Shown here one piece after another: positions 18,677 to 28,987 of a DNA stretch of 64,000 nt. A program made the position numbers and the translations under genes. The stretch's first letter is position 1. Each line of letters starts with the position of its first letter. The stretch is from Erwinia tracheiphila (GTDB lineage: Bacteria; Pseudomonadota; Gammaproteobacteria; Enterobacterales; Enterobacteriaceae). The DNA is taken from contig NZ_CP089932.1 of assembly GCF_021365465.1 (NCBI RefSeq), positions 1,488,001 to 1,552,000 on the forward strand. The letters are read 5' to 3'. The notes beneath the pieces are model-generated. The model did no database searches and was not told the origin of the DNA. It saw only the letters and a list, made by a program, of their open reading frames with translations.

Positions 18677-19759
18677 ATGAGTTTAACTCACGATTCTGCC
18701 CGGCAGGCTGGCGGGCAGCAAAATGAAAGTGTGATGGTCAGCTATCACCGGGTGCTGCGTCATCGTATGGTGATGATAAGCGTCCTGATGATTGCCATCG
18801 TCGCTTCGCTGCTGCTCGACTTCACGCTTGGCCCTTCCGGTTTGTCGCTGTCCACCCTGTGGCAGACGCTGTTGTCGCCGGAAAGCGTGGATGCCGGAAC
18901 CCGTGTCATCGTCTGGGATATTCGTTTACCGTACGCGCTGATGGCGGTCGTGGTGGGGCTGTCCCTGGGCCTTGCCGGGGCCGAGATGCAAACTATCCTC
19001 AATAATCCGCTGGCCAGTCCCTTTACACTGGGCGTCTCTTCCGCGGCGGCATTTGGTGCGGCGCTGGCGATTGTGCTGGGAATAGGTATCCCTGGTATTC
19101 CGGGTCAGTGGTTTATCTCGGCCAACGCCTTTATTTTTGCGCTCTTTGCGGCCTTAATGCTGGACGGCGTGACGCGCTGGACGCGGATTGCCAGCTCCGG
19201 CGTGGTGCTGTTTGGTATTGCGCTGGTTTTCACCTCCAATGCGCTGGTGTCGATGCTGCAATTTATTGCCAGCGAAGATACCCTGCAGGGGCTGGTGTTC
19301 TGGACTATGGGCAGCCTGGCGCGGGCGTCGTGGGAGAAACTTGGCGTACTCACCGGGATGTTTGTAGTGTTGGTTCCGTTATCGATGATGAGCGCCTGGA
19401 AACTGACGGCACTGCGTCTGGGCGAAGACCGCGCCGTCAGTTTCGGCATAGATGTACGTCGTTTGCGGCTGGCCACCTTGCTTCGCATCAGCATTCTCTC
19501 CGCAATATCGGTGGCGTTTGTGGGTCCAATTGGCTTTATCGGGCTGGTAGCGCCGCACATTGCCCGTTTGTTGTTTGGCGAAGATCACCGCTTTTATCTG
19601 CCAGCCAGTGCGCTTACCGGTGCGCTGGTGCTGTCTCTGGCTTCGGTAGCCTCAAAAAATCTGATACCGGGTGCCATCATTCCGGTTGGCATCGTGACCT
19701 CACTGATAGGCGTGCCATTTTTCCTGAGTATTATTCTGCGTCATCGGGGGAATGTCTGA
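18677..19759 (+). CDS. Iron-siderophore ABC transporter permease (FecCD family)
   Basis: The product has 360 residues with about ten membrane spans. FecCD motifs include RLPYALMAVVVGLSLGLAGA, NNPLASPFTLGVSSAAAFG and VGPIGFIGLVAPHIAR. It would form the membrane channel for an iron-chelate importer. The downstream ATPase starts on the last base of its stop codon (TGATG). Only one permease is present and no substrate-binding protein gene is adjacent, so the binding protein must be encoded elsewhere. Fur regulation is predicted. Confidence 0.9.
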   Translation: MSLTHDSARQAGGQQNESVMVSYHRVLRHRMVMISVLMIAIVASLLLDFTLGPSGLSLSTLWQTLLSPESVDAGTRVIVWDIRLPYALMAVVVGLSLGLAGAEMQTILNNPLASPFTLGVSSAAAFGAALAIVLGIGIPGIPGQWFISANAFIFALFAALMLDGVTRWTRIASSGVVLFGIALVFTSNALVSMLQFIASEDTLQGLVFWTMGSLARASWEKLGVLTGMFVVLVPLSMMSAWKLTALRLGEDRAVSFGIDVRRLRLATLLRISILSAISVAFVGPIGFIGLVAPHIARLLFGEDHRFYLPASALTGALVLSLASVASKNLIPGAIIPVGIVTSLIGVPFFLSIILRHRGNV

Positions 19760-20544
19760 TGGATGGATTGAAAATCAGCGGTTTTGCTGCGGGTTACCCT
19801 AAACGCCAGATCATTGACGACCTCAATGTGCCGCTGTTGCCTCGTGGCAAAATCACCGTTCTGCTGGGACCAAATGGCTGCGGCAAATCCACGCTGCTGC
19901 GTTCGCTGGCTGGCCTGAACCGGGCACAGGGCGAGGTCTGGCTGAACGGCAGCGAGATGATGGCGCTGCCGTTTGCCCGGCGTGCGGACAAGGTGGTTTA
20001 TCTGCCGCAGTCCCTGCCTGCAGGGGTGCACCTTCACGTTCTGGAATCGATTATTGTGGCACAGCGCGCATCGGGCGGACGCAGTACGCAGACCAGCGAA
20101 GCAGAATTGATGGCACTGCTGGAAAGGCTGGGTATCGCGCATCTGGCGATGAGTTTTCTTGACCAGCTTTCCGGCGGACAGAAACAGCTGGTCGGGCTGG
20201 CACAGTCGCTGATTCGTCGGCCCGAATTGCTGCTGCTGGATGAACCTCTGAGCGCGCTTGACCTGAATTACCAGTTTCACGTCATGGATTTAATCCGCCG
20301 CGAAACCAGCCGCCGCAATATCGTGACCATTGTGGTGGTTCATGACATCAATATTGCGCTGCGTCACGGCGATCATATATTGATGCTGCAAAATGGCGAG
20401 CTGATCGCCGATGGTTTACCGGACGCGGTGATCACGCCGGAAAGCCTGGCGAAAGTCTACGGCGTAAAAGGGCGTATTGAACGCTGCTCTCACGGGCTGC
20501 CTCAGGTGCTGATCGATGGGCTGGTGGCGGAACCCGGCTGCTGA
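19759..20544 (+). CDS. Iron-siderophore ABC transporter ATP-binding protein (FepC/FecE-like)
   Basis: The product has 261 residues. The start ATG 19759 overlaps the permease stop. It has Walker A GPNGCGKST, Q-loop YLPQSLP, signature LSGGQKQL, Walker B ELLLLDEPLSALD and H-loop VVVHDIN. It powers import through the preceding FecCD permease. In E. coli the position next to lysP is held by cirA, another Fur-controlled iron gene. Confidence 0.92.
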   Translation: MDGLKISGFAAGYPKRQIIDDLNVPLLPRGKITVLLGPNGCGKSTLLRSLAGLNRAQGEVWLNGSEMMALPFARRADKVVYLPQSLPAGVHLHVLESIIVAQRASGGRSTQTSEAELMALLERLGIAHLAMSFLDQLSGGQKQLVGLAQSLIRRPELLLLDEPLSALDLNYQFHVMDLIRRETSRRNIVTIVVVHDINIALRHGDHILMLQNGELIADGLPDAVITPESLAKVYGVKGRIERCSHGLPQVLIDGLVAEPGC

Positions 20545-20586
20545 GTGGCAGGACAGCGGGCCGGATATTCCTGGCCCGACAGGGAC

Positions 20587-21429
20587 TCAGGCAAACAGAT
20601 GCCCGGCGTGGAAACGCAGATGGTCGTCAACAAAACTGGCAATAAAAAAGTAGCTGTGATCGTAACCGGGCTGAACACGTACCGTTAGCGGCCAGTCTTT
20701 CTCCTTCGCAATCAACGCCAGCTGCTCTGGGCGGAGCTGATCCGCAAGAAACTGATCGCTATCGCCCTGATCAATAAGTACCGGAACAGGATCGGCACTC
20801 TGCTGCATCAGCCAACAGCTGTCGTAATGCTGCCAGCCGTTGCGGTCATCACCCAGATAAGCGCTGAACGCTTTTTGTCCCCACGGTACCTCAAGCGGAT
20901 TCACAATGGGTGCCAATGCGGATACCGAGGTAAACCTGCCGGGGTTACGCAGGGCCAGCACCAGCGCACCGTGGCCTCCCATCGAATGCCCCACGATTGC
21001 CTGACGCTCGCTGACGCGGAACTTCCCGGCGATAAGCGCGGGAAGTTCCTCATTCAGATAGTCATACATGCGATAGTGTGTTTTCCAGGGAAGTTGGGTG
21101 GCGTTAAGATAGAACCCCGCTCCCTGGCCCAGGTCGTAACTATCATCATCGGGCACGTTTTCACCACGCGGGCTGGTATCGGGCATCACCAGTACCAGTC
21201 CAAGCTCTGCGGCGGTGCGCTGCGCACCTGATTTGACCGAGAAATTCTCATCGGAACAGGTCAGCCCGGCAAGGCACCACACCACCGGCGGTGGGGTTCC
21301 CTCCTCAGGAGCGGGCAGGAAAATACTGAAGGTGATGGTGCAATTAAGCACCGTTGACTGATGTCGGTAGCGCTGCTGCCAGCCGCCAAACAGGCGATGT
21401 TCTTCCAGCAGTTCCAGAGAGGCTGCCAT
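20587..21429 (-). CDS. fghA: S-formylglutathione hydrolase
   Basis: The product has 280 residues and is an esterase-D family alpha/beta hydrolase. The nucleophile is Ser 149 in GHSMGGHGA; Asp (DQGDSDQF) and His (GYDHSYFF) complete the triad, and GLTCSDENF forms the oxyanion region. It hydrolyses S-formylglutathione to formate and glutathione. It lies 12 bp downstream of frmA, forming a formaldehyde detoxification operon. Confidence 0.95.
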   Translation of the reverse strand: MAASLELLEEHRLFGGWQQRYRHQSTVLNCTITFSIFLPAPEEGTPPPVVWCLAGLTCSDENFSVKSGAQRTAAELGLVLVMPDTSPRGENVPDDDSYDLGQGAGFYLNATQLPWKTHYRMYDYLNEELPALIAGKFRVSERQAIVGHSMGGHGALVLALRNPGRFTSVSALAPIVNPLEVPWGQKAFSAYLGDDRNGWQHYDSCWLMQQSADPVPVLIDQGDSDQFLADQLRPEQLALIAKEKDWPLTVRVQPGYDHSYFFIASFVDDHLRFHAGHLFA

Positions 21430-21441
21430 TGCTCCCCCTTA

Positions 21442-23297
<1,856 letters not shown>

Positions 23298-23319
23298 GGG
23301 TCTTCCCCAATCATGGTGG
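23298..23319. repeat. ISL3-family element, left terminal inverted repeat
   Basis: It begins GGGTCTTCCCC and pairs with 25345-25366 (18 of 22 positions). GG-TCTT ends are usual for the ISL3 family. Confidence 0.85.
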
Positions 23320-23324
23320 GAGGA

Positions 23325-24545
23325 TCAGAACGTCATATCCAGCTTCCCGTAATGGAACATCACCCCCAGTTTAAATCGCTCCCGGTTTCGATAGCCTCTG
23401 GCCTTTATCCTCAGCAGCCTTATTTTGCTGTTCAGCGCTTCGGCATTACCATTTGAGACGCTGTACCGCATGGCGTTAAGTATTCCGTACAGCCTTTTTG
23501 TGATGGTTCCTGCCATATTTCTCATTACCGGCACATCGCAACTTTTCGCCAGTGCTATCCACTGCAACCAGTCTGCACGTCGTTTGTCACTCCAGGGGCG
23601 GTTCCAGATATCTTTCGCCAGCTCTTTCAGTGTCCAGCACTGGCTGGTCAGTTGCATCTGTTCTCTCAGCCATGCCAGTTTTTCCTGTCGGGGCTCTGTC
23701 ATCCATTTGTCACTGTATTGCCACAGGAAGCGGGTTCCTTTTGCCTGACGGCGGCTGTCAACCGGAAGTCGGGGATGTTCGTTCTGCCGTGTCTTATCAA
23801 CGATTTCACCCAGCTGTTTTGCCACATGGAAGCGGTCAAAGGCTATTTTCTCTACGGCGCCCGGAAGATGGATGCGTGCCGCTCTGATATATCCGGCATT
23901 CATATCCATTGAGAACGTTTTGACTGCCTGCAGCTGACTGTCGGTGAGGGTGCGAAGATAGCTGGCAAGACTTTCTGTTCCCCGATCATCCGTTAATGCC
24001 AGCGCTCGTCCCTCACGATCTGATATCACTGTGATGTACCGGTGCCCTTTTTTGAACGCAACTTCGTCCACATTCATATGCCGGGCTGATAGCGGCTTTT
24101 TTATTCGCGCAAGACCACGTTTAACTGCCCGGGTCATAATGCCGTCAACGGCATTCCAGCTAAGCTTAAGTTGCTTTCTTACCGCATCAACCGTGCTAAT
24201 TTTCAGCCAGGAAAGGATGAATGATTCGAACAATAACGTATATCGGCTACCAGCTCCGGCCCACGGAACAGGTAACGTCTGGCATCCATGGTCTGGACAC
24301 ATGACCCGGGGGACATTCGCCTCAACGACAGTCATGAACTGGCAGGTATCAAGATGACGCCATTTGCGGTGGCGGTGATCGTGAACAGGGCATTGCTGCC
24401 TGCATGTCGGGCAGATTAGCAGTGAATTTTTGGCGATCCCGACAACAACGGTGACAGAGCCAGTATTTTCATCAAGGGAAAGTGATTCAACCTGCCACGG
24501 GGCGGACAGGTTGAGAATGTGGGCGTATAGCGATTTTTCATCCAT
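23325..24545 (-). CDS. ISL3-family transposase
   Basis: The product has 406 residues. An N-terminal zinc-binding segment (ICPTCRQQCPVHDHR, CPDHGCQ) is followed by a DDE domain (MNVDEVAFKKGHRY, SMDMNAGY, AFDRFHVAKQL) and the C-terminal NAEALNSKIRLLRIKARGYRN segment typical of ISL3. It looks full-length. The ATG at 24545 lies 33 bp downstream of the effector stop, so both may share a transcript. Confidence 0.95.
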   Translation of the reverse strand: MDEKSLYAHILNLSAPWQVESLSLDENTGSVTVVVGIAKNSLLICPTCRQQCPVHDHRHRKWRHLDTCQFMTVVEANVPRVMCPDHGCQTLPVPWAGAGSRYTLLFESFILSWLKISTVDAVRKQLKLSWNAVDGIMTRAVKRGLARIKKPLSARHMNVDEVAFKKGHRYITVISDREGRALALTDDRGTESLASYLRTLTDSQLQAVKTFSMDMNAGYIRAARIHLPGAVEKIAFDRFHVAKQLGEIVDKTRQNEHPRLPVDSRRQAKGTRFLWQYSDKWMTEPRQEKLAWLREQMQLTSQCWTLKELAKDIWNRPWSDKRRADWLQWIALAKSCDVPVMRNMAGTITKRLYGILNAMRYSVSNGNAEALNSKIRLLRIKARGYRNRERFKLGVMFHYGKLDMTF

Positions 24546-24578
24546 ATATGCAGATGAGTCCTCATATAAGCAACGTAG

Positions 24579-25286
24579 CTAAAGTAACGGATGCAGTTTT
24601 TTCCGCTGGAATCCCTGAGTCACTGTATTGTCATCATGAATGAGAGATGAATCGTGCGGGTAGAATGTTCTGCGGGGCATCCCAATCTCTTCACGAAATT
24701 TATTTTCTGAAAGAACTTCTTCAGAAAAAGCACCCAACCCAACAGTCCTGGCTTCTTCGAGTAAAAGTGGGGAGTGTGTTTGTAATTCTGGTTGAGAACT
24801 CTCAACTTTCAGGCGCTCTCCATTTAAATTGTGGAAAACGTGGAGAAGTTCATGGAAAACAATGCACGCATGAAAGTCTACCAGGCTAATTCCTTGCGCG
24901 CAGGGATATTCAACTGCATTCAGATTACAGTGAAAGTCGGAGCCAGTTCCTCGGGAGTTTTCAGCATCCGTATTGCAGTGTGCTATCACCCCTAACTCAG
25001 CAGAATCGAGATGTATTGCCAGTTTTTCTGATTTGAGTCGGGATGTTAATTCAATACAGTTCAAAAGAGTACGTCCAGTGTCTGTGGATTCGATCTTATC
25101 GAGAGCAGCTTCAAGATGCTTGTAGATTTTAAGGTCAGTCCCGTGGAAACAGAGTTGTTGGTTGTTTTTCACCCAGCGCACACCCGACATTTTTACAAGA
25201 GATTGAATGTCTGTGGCTGAAATTGAATTCGAAGATGAGGGTAGAGGTAACGAAGGTAATGTCAGGTTAAGGGATGTAGGGCGCAT
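24579..25286 (-). CDS. NleD/HopH1-family zinc metalloprotease, putative type III effector
   Basis: The product has 235 residues. ATG 25286 follows AGGAGG; the longer frame is unlikely. A Ser/Pro-rich N-terminus (SLPLPSSSNSISATD) without a signal peptide is typical of type III substrates. The protease core has HELLH at 145-149, EEARTVGLG (probable third zinc ligand Glu near 178) and the family-type end ENKFREEIGMPRRTFY. NleD of enteropathogenic E. coli cleaves JNK and p38; HopH1 is the Pseudomonas syringae relative (M91). The gene looks intact. It lies inside the inverted repeats of an ISL3 element, upstream of and co-oriented with the transposase. No hrp-box motif (GGAACC-N-CCAC) is visible upstream. 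Confidence 0.85.
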   Translation of the reverse strand: MRPTSLNLTLPSLPLPSSSNSISATDIQSLVKMSGVRWVKNNQQLCFHGTDLKIYKHLEAALDKIESTDTGRTLLNCIELTSRLKSEKLAIHLDSAELGVIAHCNTDAENSRGTGSDFHCNLNAVEYPCAQGISLVDFHACIVFHELLHVFHNLNGERLKVESSQPELQTHSPLLLEEARTVGLGAFSEEVLSENKFREEIGMPRRTFYPHDSSLIHDDNTVTQGFQRKKLHPLL

Positions 25287-25344
25287 TAAGACCTCCTGAG
25301 GATAAGCGCAAGTCAAGAGGATTATACTTGATTGGCAGTGTGCG

Positions 25345-25366
25345 CCACCACAACAGGGGAAGACCC
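25345..25366. repeat. ISL3-family element, right terminal inverted repeat
   Basis: It ends GGGGAAGACCC. It lies beyond the effector gene rather than just beyond the transposase, which places the effector inside the element. Confidence 0.85.
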
Positions 25367-26085
25367 AAAAATAAACAGTGTTGAGTTAATCAACGCTGAC
25401 TGCCTGCATTATATCGCCACCCTTCCTGATAACTCCATCGATCTGATTGTTACCGATCCGCCTTACTTCAAGGTGAAGCCAAACGGATGGGATAACCAGT
25501 GGAAAGGGGATGAAGACTATCTTCGCTGGCTCGATCGTTGCCTGGCTGAATTCTGGCGGGTGCTGAAACCTGCCGGTAGCATTTACTTGTTTTGCGGTCA
25601 CCGACTTGCTGCGGATATCGAAATCTTAATGCGCGACCGTTTCCGTATCCTGAACCACATCATCTGGGCTAAACCAAGCGGTCGCTGGAATGGCTGTAAT
25701 AAAGAAAGCCTGCGCGCGTATTTCCCTGCCACTGAGCGTGTTCTGTTTGCTGAGCACTATCAGGGGCCATGCAAGCCCAAAGACGATGGCTATGCGGCAA
25801 AATGTGGTGAACTCAAACAGCATGTGCTGACACCGCTCATTGCCTATTTTCAGGATGCGCGGGAAGCGCTTGGCGTTACCTCTAAACAAATCGTCGAGGC
25901 CACCGGAAAGAAGAACATGGTTTCGCACTGGTTTGGTTCCAGCCAGTGGCAGTTGCCGGGTGAAGCGGATTACCTCAAATTGCAGAAGCTTTTCACCCGG
26001 ATCGCTATCGAGAAGCATCAGCGTGCCGAACTGGCGCAGCCTCACCACCACCTCGTGGCAACATACCAGTCACTGAACCGTAAAT
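25367..26085 (+). pseudogene. Phage DNA adenine methylase (DPPY type), cut at both ends by mobile elements
   Basis: The DPPYFKVKPNGWDNQW motif, FWRVLKPAGSIYLFCGH and HIIWAKPSGRWNG mark a beta-type N6-adenine methyltransferase as found in lambdoid phages. The 5' end abuts the ISL3 repeat; the open frame now starts inside the IS (TTG 25332). The 3' end runs into the IS481-like element, which supplies the stop at 26091. The C-terminal part with the FxGxG cofactor motif, expected in a protein of roughly 330-350 residues, is absent, so the enzyme should be inactive. Confidence 0.8.
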
Positions 26086-27286
26086 TGTACTAGCTCAGAC
26101 CTGATCTGACAGTTACCGGTTATTTATACAGGTGTCTGTCAGATTACATCTGGTTCAGATTTTTTTCTGCCCAGACTCGTTTACCATCAAGTAACGTGGC
26201 CATTGGCGTACGCCCGCAGCACATTTTTCCCTGATGAGTTCGCTCATTATTGTAATGCCACAACCAGTTGTCCAGATCCGTTTGCAGGCTCTCCAGGTCT
26301 TCGTATAACTTCTTACGGAACGTAACCTGATAAAAATCCTGCAAAATAGTTTTATGGAAGCGCTCGCAGATGCCGTTCGTCTGCGGAGACATCGCCTTCG
26401 TTTTTGTATGGTCGATATCGTTGATGGCCAGATACAGCTGGTAATCATGCTGCTCCACCTTACCACAGTACTCCGTTCCCCTGTCGGTCAGGATCCTCAG
26501 CATCGGCAGTCCCTGAGCCTCGTAGAACGGCAGTACGCGATCATTGAGCAGGTCTGCGGCGGTGATCGGCGTTTTACTCGTATACAGCTTGCAGTGTGCC
26601 ACTTTCGAGTACGTATCCACGAACGTCTGCTGGTAGATACGACCCACACCTTTCAGATTGCCCACGTAGAAGGTGTCCTGCGACCCGAGATAACCCGGGT
26701 GAGCAGTTTCGATTTCTCCGCTGGCCTCGTCATCGTGGGCCTTCTTCTCCAGCGCTGCGATTTGAGCGTCGGTAAGCACGATGCCTTCTCTGGCGACCTT
26801 TTCCTCAAGTGCCTTCAGGCGTTTACGGAAGTTCTCCAGGTCGTGCCGTTGCCAGATGGAGCGCACGCCGCTACCGGAGATAAACACGCCTTTTTTACGC
26901 AGCTCATTACTGGTCCGGTGTTGCCCGTGGGCCGGGAACTCAACGGCATATTCAACAACAGCGCGTTCAGTGGCTTCGTCGGCGCGGTTCTTCAGGTTGG
27001 GGACGCGGCGGTTCTGGTTAATCAGCGCATCGATGCCGCCTTCAGCAGCCAGTTCCTGATAACGGTAAAACGTGTCGCGTGACACGCCCATGATCTTGCA
27101 GGCTTTTGATACGTTACCGAGTTCTTCGGCGAGATTGAGCAGGCCGGCTTTGTGTTTGATGATGGGATTGTTAGTATGAAGCATGAGAGTTACCTCGCGT
27201 TTTGTTTAAGGATTAGACACCCATATCAAAACCGGTAACTCTCAACCTTTCAAGGTCCAGTGTCAGATCAAGTCGCGACTAATACA
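26086..27286. mobile_element. IS481-family insertion sequence, copy 1 (1201 bp)
   Basis: The ends are imperfect inverted repeats of about 26 bp: TGTACTAGCTCAGACCTGATC at 26086 and, on the complement, TGTATTAGTCGCGACTTGATC at 27286. Both then continue with TGACA. The ends fit the 5'-TGT...ACA-3' rule of IS481. The same ends flank copy 2 at 53566-54745. Flanking bases (GTAAAT and GAGGAT) do not match, and the genes on both sides are truncated, so a deletion accompanied or followed insertion. Confidence 0.88.
26144..27184 (-). CDS. IS481-family transposase, intact
   Basis: The product has 346 residues from ATG 27184. An N-terminal helix-turn-helix (NVSKACKIMGVSRDTFYRYQ) is followed by a DDE integrase core with QQTFVDTYSKVAHCKLY, ILTDRGTEYCG and SPQTNGICERFHKTIL. 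It ends 58 bp from the left IR. Compared with copy 2 it is undamaged. Confidence 0.93.
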   Translation of the reverse strand: MLHTNNPIIKHKAGLLNLAEELGNVSKACKIMGVSRDTFYRYQELAAEGGIDALINQNRRVPNLKNRADEATERAVVEYAVEFPAHGQHRTSNELRKKGVFISGSGVRSIWQRHDLENFRKRLKALEEKVAREGIVLTDAQIAALEKKAHDDEASGEIETAHPGYLGSQDTFYVGNLKGVGRIYQQTFVDTYSKVAHCKLYTSKTPITAADLLNDRVLPFYEAQGLPMLRILTDRGTEYCGKVEQHDYQLYLAINDIDHTKTKAMSPQTNGICERFHKTILQDFYQVTFRKKLYEDLESLQTDLDNWLWHYNNERTHQGKMCCGRTPMATLLDGKRVWAEKNLNQM

Positions 27287-27558
27287 GAGGATGTGAGTTC
27301 CCACTCATCACGTTGTTTTTTCTCATCCTCCAACTCAATGATGCGATCCTTTGCAGACACAAGAAGTTCCTGAAGTGACATCTGCTGCTGCTGAGCATCC
27401 ATGAGTTTATCGAGCAGGTCATATGTTTTCTCTTTGACAGAGTAATCGACCTGCATCGACTGAATTTCTCTCGCGGCACTAACGGCCCCCTTTAGCGCTC
27501 CGCTGGCACCAGAAACAGCACTGGCTATACGACTGATAAGTCCTTTTTCCTCGATCAT
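27287..27558 (-). pseudogene. Phage hypothetical protein, 3' end removed by IS481
   Basis: ATG 27558 with GAGGGAAT upstream starts a helical, coiled-coil-like protein ([20 protein letters not shown], then [20 protein letters not shown]). Its last codons are supplied by the IS end at 27286, so the natural C-terminus is lost. It is transcribed against the late genes, just upstream of the lysis cassette. The function is unknown. Confidence 0.6.
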
Positions 27559-27650
27559 TACAATTCCCTCTTCTTGATATGGTTATCTTCAGCGATTTAA
27601 CAATATCAGAACGAGAATTATGCCGCCAGGCGCTATCTGGCTCCAAGTTT

Positions 27651-27677
27651 AAGGCTGCCACCAGGCGGCCTTTTTTA
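27651..27677 (+). terminator. Rho-independent terminator before the lysis cassette
   Basis: AAGGCTGCC and GGCGGCCTT pair across ACCA with one mismatch, followed by a T-run. In a lambdoid phage this could be a terminator that the Q-type antiterminator overrides; no Q gene remains here. Confidence 0.75.
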
Positions 27678-27727
27678 TTTTCCAATTTTTGCACATGCCC
27701 CTCGCATTGGGCGACGGAGTGATACCA

Positions 27728-28036
27728 ATGCCAAGTCGTGATCCGGGTTCCTACGGGCTGTTAGCGTGGGTGCTCATAACCGCAATGTCGATATACGGGG
27801 GCTTCGTGAAATATATCATCGATGTCCGGACGCAAAAGCTCGCGTGGAGCTGGGTAGCTGCGCTGGCCCAGGTCGCAATATCCGGCTTTGCGGGCCTGAT
27901 TGGTGGCCTGCTGGCTATTGAGTCCGGCCTGAGTATTTATTACGTGCTGGTCGCCGCGGGCATGTCCGGCACTATGGGCAGCGTTGCGCTGAACTATTTC
28001 TGGGAACGGCTGACGGGGATGAAAAATGCAAACTGA
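27728..28036 (+). CDS. Phage holin
   Basis: The product has 102 residues from ATG 27728 (MPSRDPGSYG), with GGAGTG upstream. It has three hydrophobic segments and a short charged tail (ERLTGMKNAN), resembling class-I-type holins of enterobacterial phages. It forms the membrane hole that releases the endolysin. Its end overlaps the HNH gene by 11 bp. Confidence 0.8.
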   Translation: MPSRDPGSYGLLAWVLITAMSIYGGFVKYIIDVRTQKLAWSWVAALAQVAISGFAGLIGGLLAIESGLSIYYVLVAAGMSGTMGSVALNYFWERLTGMKNAN

Positions 28037-28565
28037 TGAGGTTTGGAAAGACATTTCAGGCTATGAGGAGCGTTATCAGGTGTCTAATTTAGGGCGTGTC
28101 CGAAGTAAACGGCCTAAAGGCAATTATTTGATCCTCAAATCAAACCGTCTGAGGCACGGATACGTTTCATTCAGGCTATATAAAAACAAGTCCCCTAAAG
28201 CTTTTACGGCGCACCAGCTTGTTGCTAAAGCTTTTGTTACTAACCCGGAGGGGAAACCTCAGGTTAATCACATTAATGGCGTGAAAGACGATAACAGAGC
28301 TGAGAATTTAGAGTGGTCTACTCGCTCTGAAAATCAAAAACATGCATTTCGCACGAGGTTAAACGTGAGTGCAAGCGGCACATTATCCAGAAATTTTAAG
28401 GGTAAGGTCGTCGCTACCAATATTGAAAGCGGAAAAATTATAATTCTTGCGGGTACGGCAGATATACAACGCTATGGATTTAGCCCGAGCGAGGTCTACA
28501 AAGTTATCAACAACGCCAGCAGGAATGCACACAGGGGTTATACCTTCACGAGGGCGGTAAATTGA
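28026..28565 (+). CDS. HNH homing endonuclease (NUMOD4-HNH type)
   Basis: The product has 179 residues. The N-terminal NUMOD4 motif (EVWKDISGYEERYQVSNLGR) is followed by an HNH motif (HQLVAKAFVTN, QVNHINGVKDDNRAENLEW) and a C-terminal DNA-binding repeat (FSPSEVYKVIN). Such free-standing nucleases are selfish inserts in phage genomes. This one sits between holin and endolysin, overlapping both start and stop signals. Confidence 0.9.
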   Translation: MQTDEVWKDISGYEERYQVSNLGRVRSKRPKGNYLILKSNRLRHGYVSFRLYKNKSPKAFTAHQLVAKAFVTNPEGKPQVNHINGVKDDNRAENLEWSTRSENQKHAFRTRLNVSASGTLSRNFKGKVVATNIESGKIIILAGTADIQRYGFSPSEVYKVINNASRNAHRGYTFTRAVN

Positions 28566-28987
28566 ACATAAGTCAAACTGGCCTCGACCTGATTAAGCAG
28601 TCCGAAGGGCTTGAGACAACGGCATATCTCTGCCCGGCTGGCGTCTGGACCATTGGCTACGGTCATACGCATGGCGTTAAGCGGGGCGACGCGGTCACCG
28701 GTCGGCAGGCTGAGGAGTATCTGAGGGAAGACCTGCAGGTAGCTGAGCTGACGGTAAACACCAACGCCAAAGCGGTACTGACGCAGGGCCAGTTCGACGC
28801 GCTGGTAGCGTTCGTGTTCAATGTTGGCGCGGGTAATTTCGTCCGGTCTACGCTGCTGCGGAAACTGAACGCTGGCGATTATGCTGGCGCTGCGGCTGAG
28901 TTTGGCCGCTGGATATACGCAGGTAAAACGGAGTTGCCGGGTCTGATCAGACGCCGCGCCGCCGAGCGCGAGCTGTTTCTGTCATGA
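28562..28987 (+). CDS. Phage lysozyme (GH24 endolysin)
   Basis: The product has 141 residues, probably starting at TTG 28562, which overlaps the HNH stop, with GGCGGT upstream. The catalytic Glu lies in KQSEGLE, followed by GVWTIGYGHTHGV and the Asp/Thr of the T4-lysozyme-type triad. It degrades peptidoglycan. It has no N-terminal signal anchor, so it depends on the holin. It overlaps Rz by 4 bp. Confidence 0.9.
   Translation: MNISQTGLDLIKQSEGLETTAYLCPAGVWTIGYGHTHGVKRGDAVTGRQAEEYLREDLQVAELTVNTNAKAVLTQGQFDALVAFVFNVGAGNFVRSTLLRKLNAGDYAGAAAEFGRWIYAGKTELPGLIRRRAAERELFLS

Larger units (their letters stand above)
23298..25366. mobile_element. ISL3-family transposable element carrying an effector gene as passenger (2069 bp)
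   Basis: The left end reads GGGTCTTCCCC, AATCA, TGGTGG. The complement of the right end reads GGGTCTTCCCC, TGTTG, TGGTGG: the first 11 bases are identical and 18 of 22 match overall. Between them lie an ISL3 transposase and an NleD-type effector gene, both on the minus strand. The flanking octamers TGATTAAT and AAAAATAA differ, so no target duplication is visible. The right end cuts into the 5' end of a phage methylase gene. Confidence 0.85.

Noticed and set aside
25332..26093. Functional full-length DNA methylase
   Set aside because: The open frame starts and ends inside IS sequence. The family C-terminal half with the FxGxG motif is missing.
26354..27082. Plus-strand frame of 242 codons
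   Set aside because: It is antisense to the IS481 transposase; a corresponding antisense frame recurs in copy 2 at 53743-54597.
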